This document shows positions 6,768 through 16,451 of a stretch of 33,298 nt of DNA, piece by piece. Numbering within the stretch: the first letter of the stretch is position 1; each line of letters begins with the position of its first letter. The DNA comes from Methylomonas koyamae (GTDB lineage: Bacteria; Pseudomonadota; Gammaproteobacteria; Methylococcales; Methylomonadaceae), in the NCBI RefSeq assembly GCF_001644025.1, contig NZ_LUUK01000053.1, forward strand, positions 1-33,298, given 5' to 3'. Under the pieces are notes generated by a model. That model saw only the letters and a program-made list of their open reading frames with translations, ran no database searches and was not told the origin of the DNA. A program made the translations under genes and the position numbers.

Positions 6768-8441
6768 ATGTCCGACATCGAAATCGCCCAACAGGCGAAA
6801 ATGCGCCCGATCATTGAGCTCGCCGGCGAGAAATTCGGCATACCCGCCGAACATTTGGACCCCTACGGCCATTTCAAGGCCAAGCTGTCGCTGGAATACC
6901 TGAATTCCCTGCATGATAAGAAAGACGGCAAACTGATCCTGGTCACCGCCATCAGCCCCACCCCGGCTGGCGAGGGCAAAACCACCACCACGGTGGGTTT
7001 GGGCGATGCCTTGAATCGAATCGGCAAGAAAACCATCATCTGCTTGCGCGAACCCTCGCTGGGCCCCTGTTTCGGCGTCAAGGGCGGCGCGGCCGGCGGC
7101 GGCTATGCGCAAGTAGTGCCGATGGAAGACATCAATCTGCATTTCACCGGCGATTTTCACGCGATCGGCGTCGCCCATAATCTGCTGTCGGCCTTGATCG
7201 ACAATCACATCAACCACGGCAACCCACTCGACATCGACCCGCGCCGCATCCAATGGAAGCGCGTCGTCGACATGAACGACAGAGCCTTACGCAAGATCGT
7301 GGTCGGCATGGGCGGCGCGGCCAACGGCTATTTGCGCGAGGATGGCTTCGACATCGTCGTGGCGTCGGAAGTGATGGCGATTTTGTGCCTGGCCACCAGC
7401 CGCGCCGATTTGAAGGAGCGCCTGGGCCGCATCGTCATCGGCTATAAATCCGACAAGGTCACGCCGGTTTACGCCCGCGACCTGAACGCCCACGGCGCGA
7501 TGGCGGCGGTACTGAAAGACGCGATCAAACCGAATCTGGTGCAAACCCTGGAGAACAATCTGGCCATCATCCACGGCGGCCCGTTCGCCAATATCGCCCA
7601 CGGCTGCAATACCGTCACCGCCACCAAAACCGCGTTGAAACTGGCCGATTACGCGGTCACCGAGGCCGGTTTCGGCGCCGACTTGGGCGCGGAGAAATTC
7701 ATCGACATCAAATGCCGGATGGCCGGCTTGACACCGTCGGCCGTGGTATTGGTCGCGACGGTACGGGCACTGAAATTTCACGGTGGCGTGGCCAAGGACG
7801 AGTTGAATCAGGAAAATCTGGCCGCGCTGGAAAAAGGTTTCGCCAATCTGGAACGCCATCTCAGCAACATCCAAAATCATTACGGCTTACCGTGCGTGGT
7901 CAGCATCAACCATTTTACCTTTGACACCGATGCCGAAATCCAATTGCTGAAAAGCAAGTGCGAGGCCTTGAGCGCGAAATGCGTGATTGCCAAACATTGG
8001 GCGCATGGCGGCGCCGGCGCGGAAGAGCTGGCAAACGCCGTGTTGGATATTGTCGACCACCGCGAACCGGAATTCAGCTTCGTTTACGACAGCGAGTTGC
8101 CGCTGTGGAACAAGATCGAAGCCATTGCCACCAAGCTCTACGGCGCCGCCAACGTCTCGGCCAGTCCAAAAGTGATGAGCGAAATCAAGGCCCTGCAAGC
8201 CAGTTACGGCCATTTTCCGATCTGCATGGCCAAAACCCAAATGTCGTTTTCGACCAACCCCAACAGCAAGGGGGCACCGTCGGGACACACGGTCGAAATC
8301 AGCGAAGTGCGGCTGGCCAACGGCGCCGGTTTCATCGTCGCCATCGCCGGCGACATGATGACCATGCCCGGCTTGCCGAAAGTGCCGGCCGCGGAGCGCA
8401 TCGACATCAGCGACGACGGTGTCATCAGCGGTTTATTTTAA
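6768..8441 (+). CDS. fhs: formate-tetrahydrofolate ligase
   Basis: A 557-residue ATP-dependent ligase making 10-formyl-tetrahydrofolate from formate and THF. The P-loop [16 protein letters not shown] is at residues 65-80. Other family landmarks are [65 protein letters not shown] and the C-terminal [17 protein letters not shown]. Length equals the usual 555-560 for bacterial FTHFS. The ATG at 6768 is chosen because AGGAAA lies upstream and the N-terminus then matches the family; an in-frame start at 6636 would overlap rpiA. In C1-utilising bacteria this enzyme sends formate into the folate C1 pool and, where present, the serine cycle. Many non-methylotrophic gammaproteobacteria lack it, so its pairing with rpiA supports a C1 lifestyle. 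Confidence 0.97.
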   Translation: MSDIEIAQQAKMRPIIELAGEKFGIPAEHLDPYGHFKAKLSLEYLNSLHDKKDGKLILVTAISPTPAGEGKTTTTVGLGDALNRIGKKTIICLREPSLGPCFGVKGGAAGGGYAQVVPMEDINLHFTGDFHAIGVAHNLLSALIDNHINHGNPLDIDPRRIQWKRVVDMNDRALRKIVVGMGGAANGYLREDGFDIVVASEVMAILCLATSRADLKERLGRIVIGYKSDKVTPVYARDLNAHGAMAAVLKDAIKPNLVQTLENNLAIIHGGPFANIAHGCNTVTATKTALKLADYAVTEAGFGADLGAEKFIDIKCRMAGLTPSAVVLVATVRALKFHGGVAKDELNQENLAALEKGFANLERHLSNIQNHYGLPCVVSINHFTFDTDAEIQLLKSKCEALSAKCVIAKHWAHGGAGAEELANAVLDIVDHREPEFSFVYDSELPLWNKIEAIATKLYGAANVSASPKVMSEIKALQASYGHFPICMAKTQMSFSTNPNSKGAPSGHTVEISEVRLANGAGFIVAIAGDMMTMPGLPKVPAAERIDISDDGVISGLF

Positions 8442-8456
8442 CGCTGAGCGTCAGCG
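8442..8456. repeat. short inverted repeat directly after fhs stop
   Basis: CGCTGA-GCG-TCAGCG at 8442-8456 forms a perfect 6-bp stem with a 3-base loop right after the fhs stop codon. No T-run follows on the plus strand, so it may be a transcript-stabilising hairpin rather than a terminator. The rest of the gap up to 8636 shows no clear coding signal. Confidence 0.35.
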
Positions 8457-8636
8457 AAAGGGCTTGGGCTGGCGGCTTCGGTTCCAAGCTCCGAGTCATT
8501 TGCCACCATCGCCGCTTGTTTGGCGTTCTGCTATGCTTAATCGACCATTTTGATAGCGACGACACGTCAGCGGTAGGTTTGCGCTAACGGTGTTTTCGTT
8601 ATCGATGCGTTGAAGGCGCCAAACGGAGGCACTGGC

Positions 8637-9068
8637 ATGGCAACATTCATTTGGCAGGACCGATATTCGATAGGCGACGCGACAGTGGACGACCAGCATC
8701 GGCAAGTGTTCGAGCTGGCCGAACAGGTTCTGGGCGCTAGCGACCGCGACGAACTGATTCATTTGTTCATTCGTTTTTTCCGGCACATCCGCGAACACTT
8801 CCATTGCGAGGAAGCGCTGATGAAGCGCCTCGATTACCCCGGCTACCAAGCCCATGTCGCCGCGCACGATCAAATGCTGGACGAACTCATCCATCTCAGC
8901 AGCGAAGTGCGCGGCGACCGTTGGAATCGTTCGGAAATCACCCGCTTTGTCAACGACTGGATATTGGTACACATCGTTGAAGTCGACCGCTTGCTGGGCG
9001 ACTTCCTAGCTGACATGGCGGCGTCAACCACGCCGAGCCAAGCCGATCTCAGACTCCATTCGCACTGA
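8637..9068 (+). CDS. bacteriohemerythrin
   Basis: A 143-residue four-helix protein with a di-iron, O2-binding hemerythrin site. The ligand pattern can be followed: DDQHRQVFELAE (first His), FRHIREHFHCEEALMK (HxxxE), YQAHVAAHDQML (HxxxH) and WILVHIVEVDR (H and D of HxxxxD). All seven usual iron-ligand positions are present, so it should bind oxygen reversibly. The C-terminal 20 residues extend beyond the domain. The ATG at 8637 is preferred because CGGAGGC precedes it. In methanotrophs bacteriohemerythrins are known and have been linked to oxygen supply to methane oxidation or O2 sensing; which applies here is inference. The gene is convergent with the chemosensory minus-strand arm, so it is a neighbour but not part of that transcript. 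Confidence 0.92.
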   Translation: MATFIWQDRYSIGDATVDDQHRQVFELAEQVLGASDRDELIHLFIRFFRHIREHFHCEEALMKRLDYPGYQAHVAAHDQMLDELIHLSSEVRGDRWNRSEITRFVNDWILVHIVEVDRLLGDFLADMAASTTPSQADLRLHSH

Positions 9069-9095
9069 GCCAGCCCTATGCCTCACGCGGCCGGA

Positions 9096-9126
9096 GACAC
9101 TAGTGTCGATGCTCGGTTAAGCCGAG
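9096..9126. terminator. possible bidirectional termination region between hemerythrin and cheW
   Basis: The 58-base gap between convergent genes contains a 12-base palindrome GACACTAGTGTC (9096-9107) and a hairpin CTCGG-TTAAG-CCGAG (9112-9126) that ends just where the cheW stop begins. Stems are short and no T-run follows on either strand, so termination is only suggested. Confidence 0.35.
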
Positions 9127-9651
9127 TCAGTCCCGGTCTGCAACCAACTCGCGCAGCTGCGACAACTCTTCCAAAGACAAGACTCGCCCGATCGCCAACA
9201 AAATGATGAAGGCGTCGTCTACTCGCGCCATCGCCTGAATGAAATCGGTGCGGATATCGGTACCGAAATCCGGCGCCGGTTGGATATTGGCCGGCGGTAT
9301 CTCCAAAATCTCCCGTACTTCATCGACCAGCATTCCGATTAATTGACTGGTTTCAGCCACTTGCACGGCCACCAACACAATACAGCTCAGCTTGCTGATT
9401 TGGGTTGGCTTATGGCGTAATCGGGCCGCCAGATCGATAACCGGCACCACGTTACCGCGCAGATTGATCACGCCGTGTATGTAATCCGGCGTCAACGGCA
9501 CCCGAGTCACGTTGACGATTTCGATGATTTCCTTGATATCCAAAATGCTGACGCCAAAGGTCTCGTCACCCACCAGAAAGGTCAAATATTGGCCGACCTG
9601 CTCCGGCACGGCCAACGAATTTCCCAACTCGCTCCGCATTAAATTCGTCAT
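9127..9651 (-). CDS. cheW: chemotaxis coupling protein CheW
   Basis: A 174-residue CheW, the adaptor that links receptors to the CheA P5 domain. The SH3-like double beta-barrel pattern is visible: QYLTFLVGDETFGVSILDIKEI, then VNVTRVPLTPDYIHGVINLRGNVVPVIDLAARL, the most conserved CheW segment, and later LIGMLVDEVREILEIP. About 15 extra residues precede the domain and the C-terminus ends in acidic SLEELSQLRELVADRD. A second possible start is the Met at residue 5. It is the last gene of the minus-strand chemosensory arm, separated from the receptor gene by 12 bases, so coupled expression is likely. Confidence 0.95.
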   Translation of the reverse strand: MTNLMRSELGNSLAVPEQVGQYLTFLVGDETFGVSILDIKEIIEIVNVTRVPLTPDYIHGVINLRGNVVPVIDLAARLRHKPTQISKLSCIVLVAVQVAETSQLIGMLVDEVREILEIPPANIQPAPDFGTDIRTDFIQAMARVDDAFIILLAIGRVLSLEELSQLRELVADRD

Positions 9652-9663
9652 GGCCGGCTCCGC

Positions 9664-11697
9664 CTAAAAGCGTTCGAAGTCTTGATCGTTAAAATCCAGA
9701 CTGTTGTCCGCCGAAGCAGGCGCCACGACTGGTTTGATGCTATAGGGCTTGGCAACGTTACGCGCCGGCCCGCGCATCGAAGAAGCGCCGCGACCGTTCG
9801 ACGCGGCCCCGCGCCGGCCTTCGTTCACCTTGAAAAATGCCACGGCCTGCTGGAGTTGCACGGCCTGACCGTTCAGCTCTTCGGCGGTCGCCGCCAATTC
9901 CTCGGCGCTGGCGGCATTCTGCTGAGTGGCTTTATCCAATTGCCGCATGGCGTCGTTGATTTGATTGATGCCGCTGGATTGCTCCACCGACGCGGCGCTG
10001 ATTTCTTGAACCAGGTCGGAGGTTTTTGCAATATTAGGCACCAAGGCGTTGATCAAGGCCCCGGCTTTTTCGGCGATCGCGACGCTACTGCTGGCGAGTT
10101 CGTTGATCTCCCCGGCCGTGACCCGGCTGCTCTCGGCCAATTTCCGCACTTCCGCCGCCACTACCGCAAAGCCCTTGCCGTGCTCGCCGGCCGAGGCGGC
10201 TTCTATCGCGGCATTCAGCGACAACAGATTGGTTTTATAGGCAATGTCTTCGATCAGGCCGATCTTTTTCGCGATATTCTTCATCGCCGCGACAGTCTCG
10301 TTGACCGCCGCTCCGCCCTCGCGAGCGTCGTTCGCGGAACGGACCGCCATTTGCTCGGTAACGTGGGCATTTTCGGTATTTTGTTGAACCGAGGCGTTGA
10401 GCTCCTCAATCGACGATGTGGTTTCCTCAACGCTGGCCGCCTGTTCGGTGGCCGCCTGACTCAACGACTGGGCGGTGATACTGACCTGTTCCGACGCATT
10501 GTTGAGATTGTCCGAATTGAACCTAACCTGCTGAACCACCCGCCCCAACTGGTCGCGCATGTCTCGCAAGGCCTGAGCCAATTGGCCGATTTCGTCCTTG
10601 CCTTCGACTTCCAGATCGGCGCTGAGATCGCCATCCGCCAAAGCCTTTGCAAAACCGACGCCGGTCACGATGGGTCGGGTGATTAAATTGGCTAAAAAGA
10701 TGGCGATCAACACCCCCAGGATCAACGATACCGCGATCGTCACCAAGATGATTTTATTGGCTTCCGAAACCAAGCTGTCGGCATCCTGCCGCGCGATGTC
10801 CAGTTGCGCGAAGCCCGATTCCTCGGCGGTCTGGGCTTGCTGGATCACGTCGTCGCCGGCGTCGAGCATTTCCTTGCGCATCAGCTTCATTTGCTCGTCG
10901 TTGTCTATCCAGGTTTGCGCGGCCTGATGGTAATCGTGCGCCGCCGTTCTGGCATCGGCGATAATCCGCTTGCCTTCTTCCGTCCCGGCAATCTTTTCCA
11001 GATCGTCATAAATGCCGATCAACTCGGGCAACCAAACCTGCATTTTTTTCCAGGCCGCGCGATCCTTCAGATTCAACTCCTCCTTTTCGGCGCGCATGAT
11101 CTCCAAGGCCTTGATGTAGGCTTGGGTCGCGCCAACATAGCGCTGCACGAATTGATCGAGTTCCGCCGCGTTGGCGCCTTTGTCCTTGGCCTCTTGATAG
11201 CGGGCGACTTGGCGTTTCAAATAAGCATCGGCGGCTTTCGCAACCGCATTGCCTTTTTCCACCATGGTTTCGGCGGCTTCCTTATTGGCGGTGTACCCGG
11301 CCAACACAGCCTGAAACTTCTCGCCAAATTTAGCGGCGCCGCTTCTGGCTATTTTCGATTGGCTCAGCAGTTCATTATTGCCGTACTGTTTGGCCACCTG
11401 ATCGATTTTGTCCAGGTAAACCGACAGCTTCTTTAAACTTTCTAGTAACTGTTGGGCGTCTTCCTGCTTTTGGGAGAGCCGGTACGAACGTTGCGCCACT
11501 AAGGCTTCCAATGCCATGCGTTCCACGCCGGTGGCGTATTCGACGGCTTTTCCGTTGTTGTCGGTGATGCCGAACAGCGCCCCGGACACTTCGCCGATGT
11601 AAACGCGCGCCAGCAAGCCAAATCCCACGGTAATCGCCACCAACAGCATGGCACCCGTCAATATTTTAGTTTTTATTCTGAGATCGTTGATGTTCAT
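9664..11697 (-). CDS. methyl-accepting chemotaxis protein, large helical periplasmic sensor
   Basis: A 677-residue transmembrane receptor. TM1 is at about residues 12-33, the periplasmic domain runs to about 315, TM2 is about 316-338 ([24 protein letters not shown]), a HAMP domain follows ([35 protein letters not shown] region), then the signalling hairpin with tip [20 protein letters not shown]. The sensor region is about 280 residues, almost entirely helical and poor in aromatic clusters. Its size and helicity fit an HBM-type (helical bimodular) ligand domain, known in some receptors to bind carboxylic acids; that assignment is from length and character only. The C-terminus lacks a CheR-binding pentapeptide of NWETF type. 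It is 39 bases from cheA and 12 from cheW, inside one transcription unit. Confidence 0.93.
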   Translation of the reverse strand: MNINDLRIKTKILTGAMLLVAITVGFGLLARVYIGEVSGALFGITDNNGKAVEYATGVERMALEALVAQRSYRLSQKQEDAQQLLESLKKLSVYLDKIDQVAKQYGNNELLSQSKIARSGAAKFGEKFQAVLAGYTANKEAAETMVEKGNAVAKAADAYLKRQVARYQEAKDKGANAAELDQFVQRYVGATQAYIKALEIMRAEKEELNLKDRAAWKKMQVWLPELIGIYDDLEKIAGTEEGKRIIADARTAAHDYHQAAQTWIDNDEQMKLMRKEMLDAGDDVIQQAQTAEESGFAQLDIARQDADSLVSEANKIILVTIAVSLILGVLIAIFLANLITRPIVTGVGFAKALADGDLSADLEVEGKDEIGQLAQALRDMRDQLGRVVQQVRFNSDNLNNASEQVSITAQSLSQAATEQAASVEETTSSIEELNASVQQNTENAHVTEQMAVRSANDAREGGAAVNETVAAMKNIAKKIGLIEDIAYKTNLLSLNAAIEAASAGEHGKGFAVVAAEVRKLAESSRVTAGEINELASSSVAIAEKAGALINALVPNIAKTSDLVQEISAASVEQSSGINQINDAMRQLDKATQQNAASAEELAATAEELNGQAVQLQQAVAFFKVNEGRRGAASNGRGASSMRGPARNVAKPYSIKPVVAPASADNSLDFNDQDFERF

Positions 11698-11736
11698 CGA
11701 TAGACCCTGTTTGGCAAAAGAAAAAGTGATTTACTG

Positions 11737-13920
11737 TCACGCGCTGGATGCGGTTAATCGGGATGGGCGGCGCGTCATGGCGGCCTGGACCAGGCCGGGA
11801 ACATCCAAAATCAAGGCCACGGTACCGTCGCCGAGTACCGTGGCGCCAGTAATACCGGTCAACTTTTCGAACACCTTGCCCAGCGGCTTGATGACGGTTT
11901 GGTGCTCGCCATGCAATTCGTCGACGACGAAACCGGCCTTGCCGCGACCGGATTTCACCACCACCATGCTTTCCCGACGCCCCTCGCCGGTTTCGGTTCT
12001 GGGTTGCTGGAAATATTCGCTCAAGCGCAGGTAAGGCAACACCTGACCGCGCAGATTGATATAGTGCTCGACCTCGTCGATGTTGCATTCCTTATCACCC
12101 ATCTCCAGACATTCGTCGACCAGATTGAGCGGAATGATGTAACGCTCGCGGTCGCAGCCGACCATGAATCCGTCGATGATCGCCAGCGTCAGCGGCAGCT
12201 CGATACTGATCGTCGTGCCTTGGCCTTCGACGCTGTCGATCGCGACGCTACCGCGTAGCGCTTCGATGTTTTTCTTGACCACATCCATGCCGACGCCGCG
12301 CCCGGACAGGCTGGTCGCTTGTTCCTTGGTGCTGAGACCGGCCGCGAAAATCAGACCGTAAATTTCCTGGCGACTCAAACTATGATCGGCCTTGATCAAA
12401 CCGGCGGCAATCGCCTTGGCGACTATTTTGTCGGCATTCAAGCCGGCGCCGTCATCGGAAACCTGAATGACAATGTGGCCGGACTGATGAAACGCGTTCA
12501 GATGCACGCTACCCTGGGCCGGCTTGCCGGCCGCCAAGCGCTGCTCCGGGGGTTCGATGCCGTGATCGAGCGCGTTTCTGACCAAATGCGTAAGCGGGTC
12601 GTTGATTTTTTCGACCATGGCTTTATCCAACTCGGTTTCGCCGCCGCTGATATAAAGCTCGATATCCTTGCGCAACTCCTTCCCAACATCCCGGACCACG
12701 CGCCGAAACCGCGAAAAGGTCTCGCCGATCTGCACCATCCTGAGCTCCAACGCGGTATCGCGTATCGATCCGACCAACGCGTTCATGCCGGCCGCGACGT
12801 CTCCAGCGTCGCCGAGACCATGGCGCTCGACGATTAAATTCATCGCCGCGCTGGAGATCACCAATTCGCCGACCAGATCGATCAGATGGCCCAGTTTGCC
12901 GGCATCGACGCGGATGTAATTCGCTTCCGCAGCCAACTTTTGCTTGGTCTGTTCCTGTTTCCGCAAGGCGTGCTCGACGATGGGTTGCTGTACCACCTGT
13001 CTTTCCACCAGGATTTCACCAATCGGCTTGCCGGCTCCGATGCCTCGGGCGGCATCCTGTTCTCGCAACGCGGAGTCGATTTCGCCGCGCGTCAGGGCGC
13101 CGATTTCGACCAACATATCGCCGAGCTTTTGCCACTGAGCCGGCTCCAAATTGTCTAATAACCCCAAGTAGTCGCTGAGCTTGGCGTTCGGCGGCAAAAT
13201 TTTGATGTCGCAGTCGTCCACGATAAATTCGAAAACCGATTCGATGGTTTGCTTGTTCGCCTCGCTTTGCAAAGCGATCTTGAAATGCAGATAACAGCTT
13301 TCGGGGTCCATCGAATCGCCGGCCGGCATCGCCGGCGCCAGCGTCAATATCTGGCGAATCTCGCCCAGCGTGGTCAAATAGCGAATGAACGACAAGGGGT
13401 CCATGCCGTTGCGAAACGCATTCTCGCCGAATGCCAACGAAATGAGCCAGTGGTCGTCCGCTGAAATCGGTCCGCCGGCTTCACTGGTCAATACCGAAGG
13501 TTCCGGCGCCGGGCTAACCGCACCTTCGCACCGTCCGCCCAAACGGCCGATCAGCGAGCGCCCGCGTGCCACCAAATCCTCCGGCAACGCCGTTTCCGGC
13601 GCCGCCAGACAATGTTCAACCAGCTGGGCAACATGATCCTTGCTGTCCAACAACACGGAAATCAATTCGGCGTCGATCGGCCGCTCGCCCTGGCGGACGC
13701 CGTCAAGCACCGTTTCCGCTTCGTGCGTGAAGGCAACGATCGGATCGAATCCGAACAGCCCCGACGAACCCTTGATGGTATGCATGGCTCGAAACAAGCG
13801 GTTCACGATTTCGGCATCGCCAGGCGCCGACTCCAGCGCCAGCAACGCGTCTTCCATATCGTTCAGCAACTCGCCGGCTTCCTGGGCAAAAATGTTTAAT
13901 GCGGCATCGAAATCGCTCAT
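11737..13920 (-). CDS. cheA: chemotaxis histidine kinase CheA with extra tandem-motif region
   Basis: A 727-residue kinase. P1 (HPt) has the phospho-His47 in FRAMHTIKGSSGLFGF. Residues 157-245 (NDPL-like RNGMDPLSFIRYL through EFIVDDCDIKILP) match the alternative P2-like domain found in many non-enterobacterial CheAs. Residues 265-322 hold two copies of an LGxxLVxxG...ALxxQ motif, described under findings. P3 dimerisation starts near 335 (IRVDAGKLGHLIDLVGELV). The P4 ATPase has N449 in LVRNALDHGIE, the G1 box VSDDGAGL and the G2 box GRGVGMDVVK. P5 is CheW-like (YINLRGQVLPYLRL). No receiver domain is fused. The stop-start overlap ATGA with the STAS gene shows coupling, with the STAS protein made first. 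Confidence 0.96.
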   Translation of the reverse strand: MSDFDAALNIFAQEAGELLNDMEDALLALESAPGDAEIVNRLFRAMHTIKGSSGLFGFDPIVAFTHEAETVLDGVRQGERPIDAELISVLLDSKDHVAQLVEHCLAAPETALPEDLVARGRSLIGRLGGRCEGAVSPAPEPSVLTSEAGGPISADDHWLISLAFGENAFRNGMDPLSFIRYLTTLGEIRQILTLAPAMPAGDSMDPESCYLHFKIALQSEANKQTIESVFEFIVDDCDIKILPPNAKLSDYLGLLDNLEPAQWQKLGDMLVEIGALTRGEIDSALREQDAARGIGAGKPIGEILVERQVVQQPIVEHALRKQEQTKQKLAAEANYIRVDAGKLGHLIDLVGELVISSAAMNLIVERHGLGDAGDVAAGMNALVGSIRDTALELRMVQIGETFSRFRRVVRDVGKELRKDIELYISGGETELDKAMVEKINDPLTHLVRNALDHGIEPPEQRLAAGKPAQGSVHLNAFHQSGHIVIQVSDDGAGLNADKIVAKAIAAGLIKADHSLSRQEIYGLIFAAGLSTKEQATSLSGRGVGMDVVKKNIEALRGSVAIDSVEGQGTTISIELPLTLAIIDGFMVGCDRERYIIPLNLVDECLEMGDKECNIDEVEHYINLRGQVLPYLRLSEYFQQPRTETGEGRRESMVVVKSGRGKAGFVVDELHGEHQTVIKPLGKVFEKLTGITGATVLGDGTVALILDVPGLVQAAMTRRPSRLTASSA

Positions 13921-14249
13921 GATTCATTCCCACTTGCGGTTAACACCATCGGATCGCCGAAATGCTCGCCCAGGTTCAACAATTCGAAGACATCGACGAC
14001 GGCCTGACTATGGCCGATCAGCCGCATTGCGACATCCCGGCGCGCGCACTCTTGTTTCATGTACATCAACAACTGCACGCCGGCGCCGTCGAACTCGCGA
14101 ACGGCGGATAGATCGATCTGCAATTCGCTGGCGACATCCAGATAGGCCGCCAATTGCCCGCGCGCATCGCGGACTTGATAGATCGTCAACTCAGCCTGCG
14201 CGGCGAGCTCCACTCGGCCGCCATCCACCGTTATTTCCCGGATGCTCAC
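13917..14249 (-). CDS. STAS-domain protein of the chemosensory locus
   Basis: A 110-residue single-domain STAS protein (anti-anti-sigma factor/MlaB-like fold): a beta-strand start, ELTIYQVRDARGQLAAYL, then LQIDLSAVREFDGAGVQLLMYMKQ and VAMRLIGHSQAVVDVFELLNL. In phospho-regulated STAS proteins the loop before helix 2 carries D-S/T-x-G. Here it reads D54-G-A-G57, so the phospho-acceptor is absent. The GTG at 14249 is chosen over a TTG at 14285 because GAGGGGCG lies at ideal distance upstream. The gene overlaps cheA by four bases (ATGA). STAS genes of this kind are found beside cheA in several non-flagellar or alternative chemosensory loci, where their role is poorly known. A scaffold or partner-switch role is inference. 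Confidence 0.85.
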   Translation of the reverse strand: MSIREITVDGGRVELAAQAELTIYQVRDARGQLAAYLDVASELQIDLSAVREFDGAGVQLLMYMKQECARRDVAMRLIGHSQAVVDVFELLNLGEHFGDPMVLTASGNES

Positions 14250-14327
14250 GAAACGCCCCTCACTACCGACCGGAACCGGCCACAAAGTTATCGTAATCGC
14301 CGAAGCCGCCGACGATTTTGTCTTGGA

Positions 14328-15539
14328 TCAGAAAAACGTGATATCGCCGTCGTCCGCCGGCCCGGCACTCTCGACAGCCGCGCCTGAAGTATGATTGATC
14401 AGCTCTTCCGGCATCGTATAGCTTAGCTCCATCCTGGAAAGAATTTGCGCGACATCAAGGCTGCCGGCATGCCAGTCGCTACTGTCGTGACGGGTTTCGA
14501 CCGCATTTTGCAGGCCTTCGAGATTGTGCTCGACATGGCTGAGCATTTGGCTGACCCGATCTTGAAATTGGAAAGCGATAAGTACCGAGAAAATCTCGTC
14601 GCGAATTTGGGCGCTATGACCTCGCAACAGATTGCCTTCGCTCTTGGAAGCATCCAGCGCGCGCTGCAAGTCGTCCAGCGCGGAACGTATCGACTGTTCC
14701 GCGTCGCGGATGGTTCTGTCGTCATTGCTGCCGGAAGCTTCCGACAATTTCAACGTCGACTCCATCGCCCGATTGATATCGCCGATGGCCTGACTGATTT
14801 TTTCGCCGGTTGACGACGAAAATCCGGCCAGCTTTCGGACTTCGTCGGCAACCACGGCGAATCCGCGCCCATTTTCGCCGGCGCGGGCAGCCTCGATCGC
14901 CGCGTTCAGCGCCAACAAATTAATTTGCTCGGCCACTTTGCGGACCTCCTTGGCCATCGAGTCCAACTGGCGGGTGTGCGACGACAATTTTCGAACTTCG
15001 TCGACGACGGTATGCTCGACTTCCTGAATTTGGCCCAAGGCCGCCAGCACAGCCGATAGCGCGCCGCGGCTCTCGTTGAATAGCGAATCCACGCTACGTC
15101 CGCCTGAGTTTTGGCCGGTACCGGCAATCAACTGTTCCAGGTTGCCCGCCATCGCCGCGAAGCGATCGGTCAACACGGTGATTTCCCGTTCGGTGTGGGT
15201 GCGGGAGGTCTGAACTTGCCTCAGTACTATCGGCACGACTTGCAGGAACAAGCGTTCCAATTCGCCGACGTAAATCTTTAAATCGTTGACTTTATCGTCT
15301 TCGTCGCCTTGCCAGAATTGCGCGCAACGCTGAACCCGCTCGCGCAAGCGCACCGCCAAATATTGGCCGACCACAAACCCGCCGAGAACCAGACCGGCGG
15401 CCAGCGCCCACGAAAGTGGACTAAAATTCCCGAGTAGGACGACGGCCGAGCTGCTGAGCACGCTCAAACCGATCGGCAATAGACGGAAACTGGTGGCATC
15501 GGAAAGTTCGGCTGTCGATAGACCGGCTGGGGTTGGCAT
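14328..15539 (-). CDS. short methyl-accepting protein without a periplasmic sensor
   Basis: A 403-residue receptor-like protein. Two hydrophobic segments lie near the N-terminus (about residues 20-37 and 41-61) with only a few residues between them, so there is no extracytoplasmic domain. There is no recognisable HAMP. The cytoplasmic signalling hairpin tip is canonical: [20 protein letters not shown] followed by [17 protein letters not shown]. Beyond it the helices are shorter than in the large receptor, and the C-terminal 60 residues are acidic, ending [11 protein letters not shown]. It likely senses a membrane or cytoplasmic signal, or modulates the other receptor. It is the first gene of the minus arm, 78 bases from the STAS gene, and is divergent from cheR. 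Function by homology is sure; stimulus unknown. Confidence 0.9.
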   Translation of the reverse strand: MPTPAGLSTAELSDATSFRLLPIGLSVLSSSAVVLLGNFSPLSWALAAGLVLGGFVVGQYLAVRLRERVQRCAQFWQGDEDDKVNDLKIYVGELERLFLQVVPIVLRQVQTSRTHTEREITVLTDRFAAMAGNLEQLIAGTGQNSGGRSVDSLFNESRGALSAVLAALGQIQEVEHTVVDEVRKLSSHTRQLDSMAKEVRKVAEQINLLALNAAIEAARAGENGRGFAVVADEVRKLAGFSSSTGEKISQAIGDINRAMESTLKLSEASGSNDDRTIRDAEQSIRSALDDLQRALDASKSEGNLLRGHSAQIRDEIFSVLIAFQFQDRVSQMLSHVEHNLEGLQNAVETRHDSSDWHAGSLDVAQILSRMELSYTMPEELINHTSGAAVESAGPADDGDITFF

Positions 15540-15629
15540 AGTGGTTCCGGAATTGAATAAAATGACTACGATTGATCTTAGTGGGTTTTATGGCATCATT
15601 CAACTTAACGGCGGCCCGTTATTCGGTTT
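15540..15629. promoter_or_regulatory. divergent promoter region of the two chemosensory arms
   Basis: This 90-base gap must hold the promoters for the minus arm (mcp-STAS-cheA-mcp-cheW) and the plus arm (cheR-cheD-cheB), unless the arms start inside genes. It is AT-richer than its surroundings. I could not identify a clear sigma-70 or sigma-28 element. Confidence 0.4.
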
Positions 15630-16451
15630 GTGGAGGACCCAGTTATCAGCATTTCGCCCATCACGCCGGAAGAGTTCGAGCGGTTTCGCCGCTTGCTGCA
15701 AGAACACGCCGGCATCGCGCTACTCCCGGAAAAACGCGTCATGGTCGCCAGCCGCTTGGCTAAACGTCTGAACTTTTACGGCCTCGACAACTACGGCGCC
15801 TATTTCCGCCTAGCGACCGATCCCGAACACCCGGACGAGTTCCAGATACTGGTCAACGCGTTGACCACCAACGAAACCTATTTTTTCCGGGAACCCAGCC
15901 ATTTCGAGTTCCTGCGCGACAAGATGCTCCCCGCCTGGCCGACTCAGCCGCTCAGAATCTGGAGCGCGGCTTGCTCCAGCGGCGAGGAGGCGTATTCGCT
16001 GGCGATGGTGCTGGCCGACAAAGGCCGCAATCGAGCCTGGGAAGTCCTGGGTTCCGACCTCAGCACCAGAGTTCTGGAGGTCGCCAGAGCCGGCATATAT
16101 CCACTGGACAGAATCGAACAATTGGAGCGCCGTCTGATGGAAAAATATTGCCTGAAGGGCGTCCGCAGCCAAGCCGGCCATTTCCGGGTCAACGCCGAGC
16201 TGCGCGAACGCGTCAAATTCGAGCAAATCAACCTGACCCAGCCCTTGCCCGGCCATCTCGGTAAATTCGACGCGATCTTTCTGCGCAACGTGTTGATCTA
16301 TTTCGATCCGGATACCAAAAAACGCGTCGTCGAAAATCTGTTGCCCGCGCTGCAACCGCACGGCTACTTCGTCGTCAGCCACTCGGAAAGCCTGCACTCG
16401 GTCACGCAACGCCTGCAAACCGTCGTACCCTCGATCTACCGACTGTCATGA
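15630..16451 (+). CDS. cheR: chemoreceptor glutamate methyltransferase CheR
   Basis: A 273-residue SAM-dependent enzyme methylating receptor glutamates. The N-terminal helical domain (about 1-80) ends with [19 protein letters not shown], the diagnostic CheR motif. The SAM domain shows [18 protein letters not shown], then [18 protein letters not shown], and [14 protein letters not shown]. The final HSESL and VPSIYRL are also typical. No TPR extension is present. The GTG at 15630 is the only in-frame NTG start, yet the strong GGAGGA site (15632-15637) lies inside the first codons rather than before it, which leaves the true initiation codon slightly uncertain. cheD overlaps its stop as ATGA. 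Confidence 0.95.
   Translation: MEDPVISISPITPEEFERFRRLLQEHAGIALLPEKRVMVASRLAKRLNFYGLDNYGAYFRLATDPEHPDEFQILVNALTTNETYFFREPSHFEFLRDKMLPAWPTQPLRIWSAACSSGEEAYSLAMVLADKGRNRAWEVLGSDLSTRVLEVARAGIYPLDRIEQLERRLMEKYCLKGVRSQAGHFRVNAELRERVKFEQINLTQPLPGHLGKFDAIFLRNVLIYFDPDTKKRVVENLLPALQPHGYFVVSHSESLHSVTQRLQTVVPSIYRLS

Noticed and set aside
8442-8456. Rho-independent terminator after fhs
   Set aside because: The hairpin is only 6 bp and no T-run follows on the plus strand; recorded as an inverted repeat only.
9682-10686. 334-codon open frame on the plus strand opposite the large receptor gene
   Set aside because: It is the antisense shadow of a well-supported MCP signalling domain; translation is rich in Arg, Gly, Phe and His with no domain.
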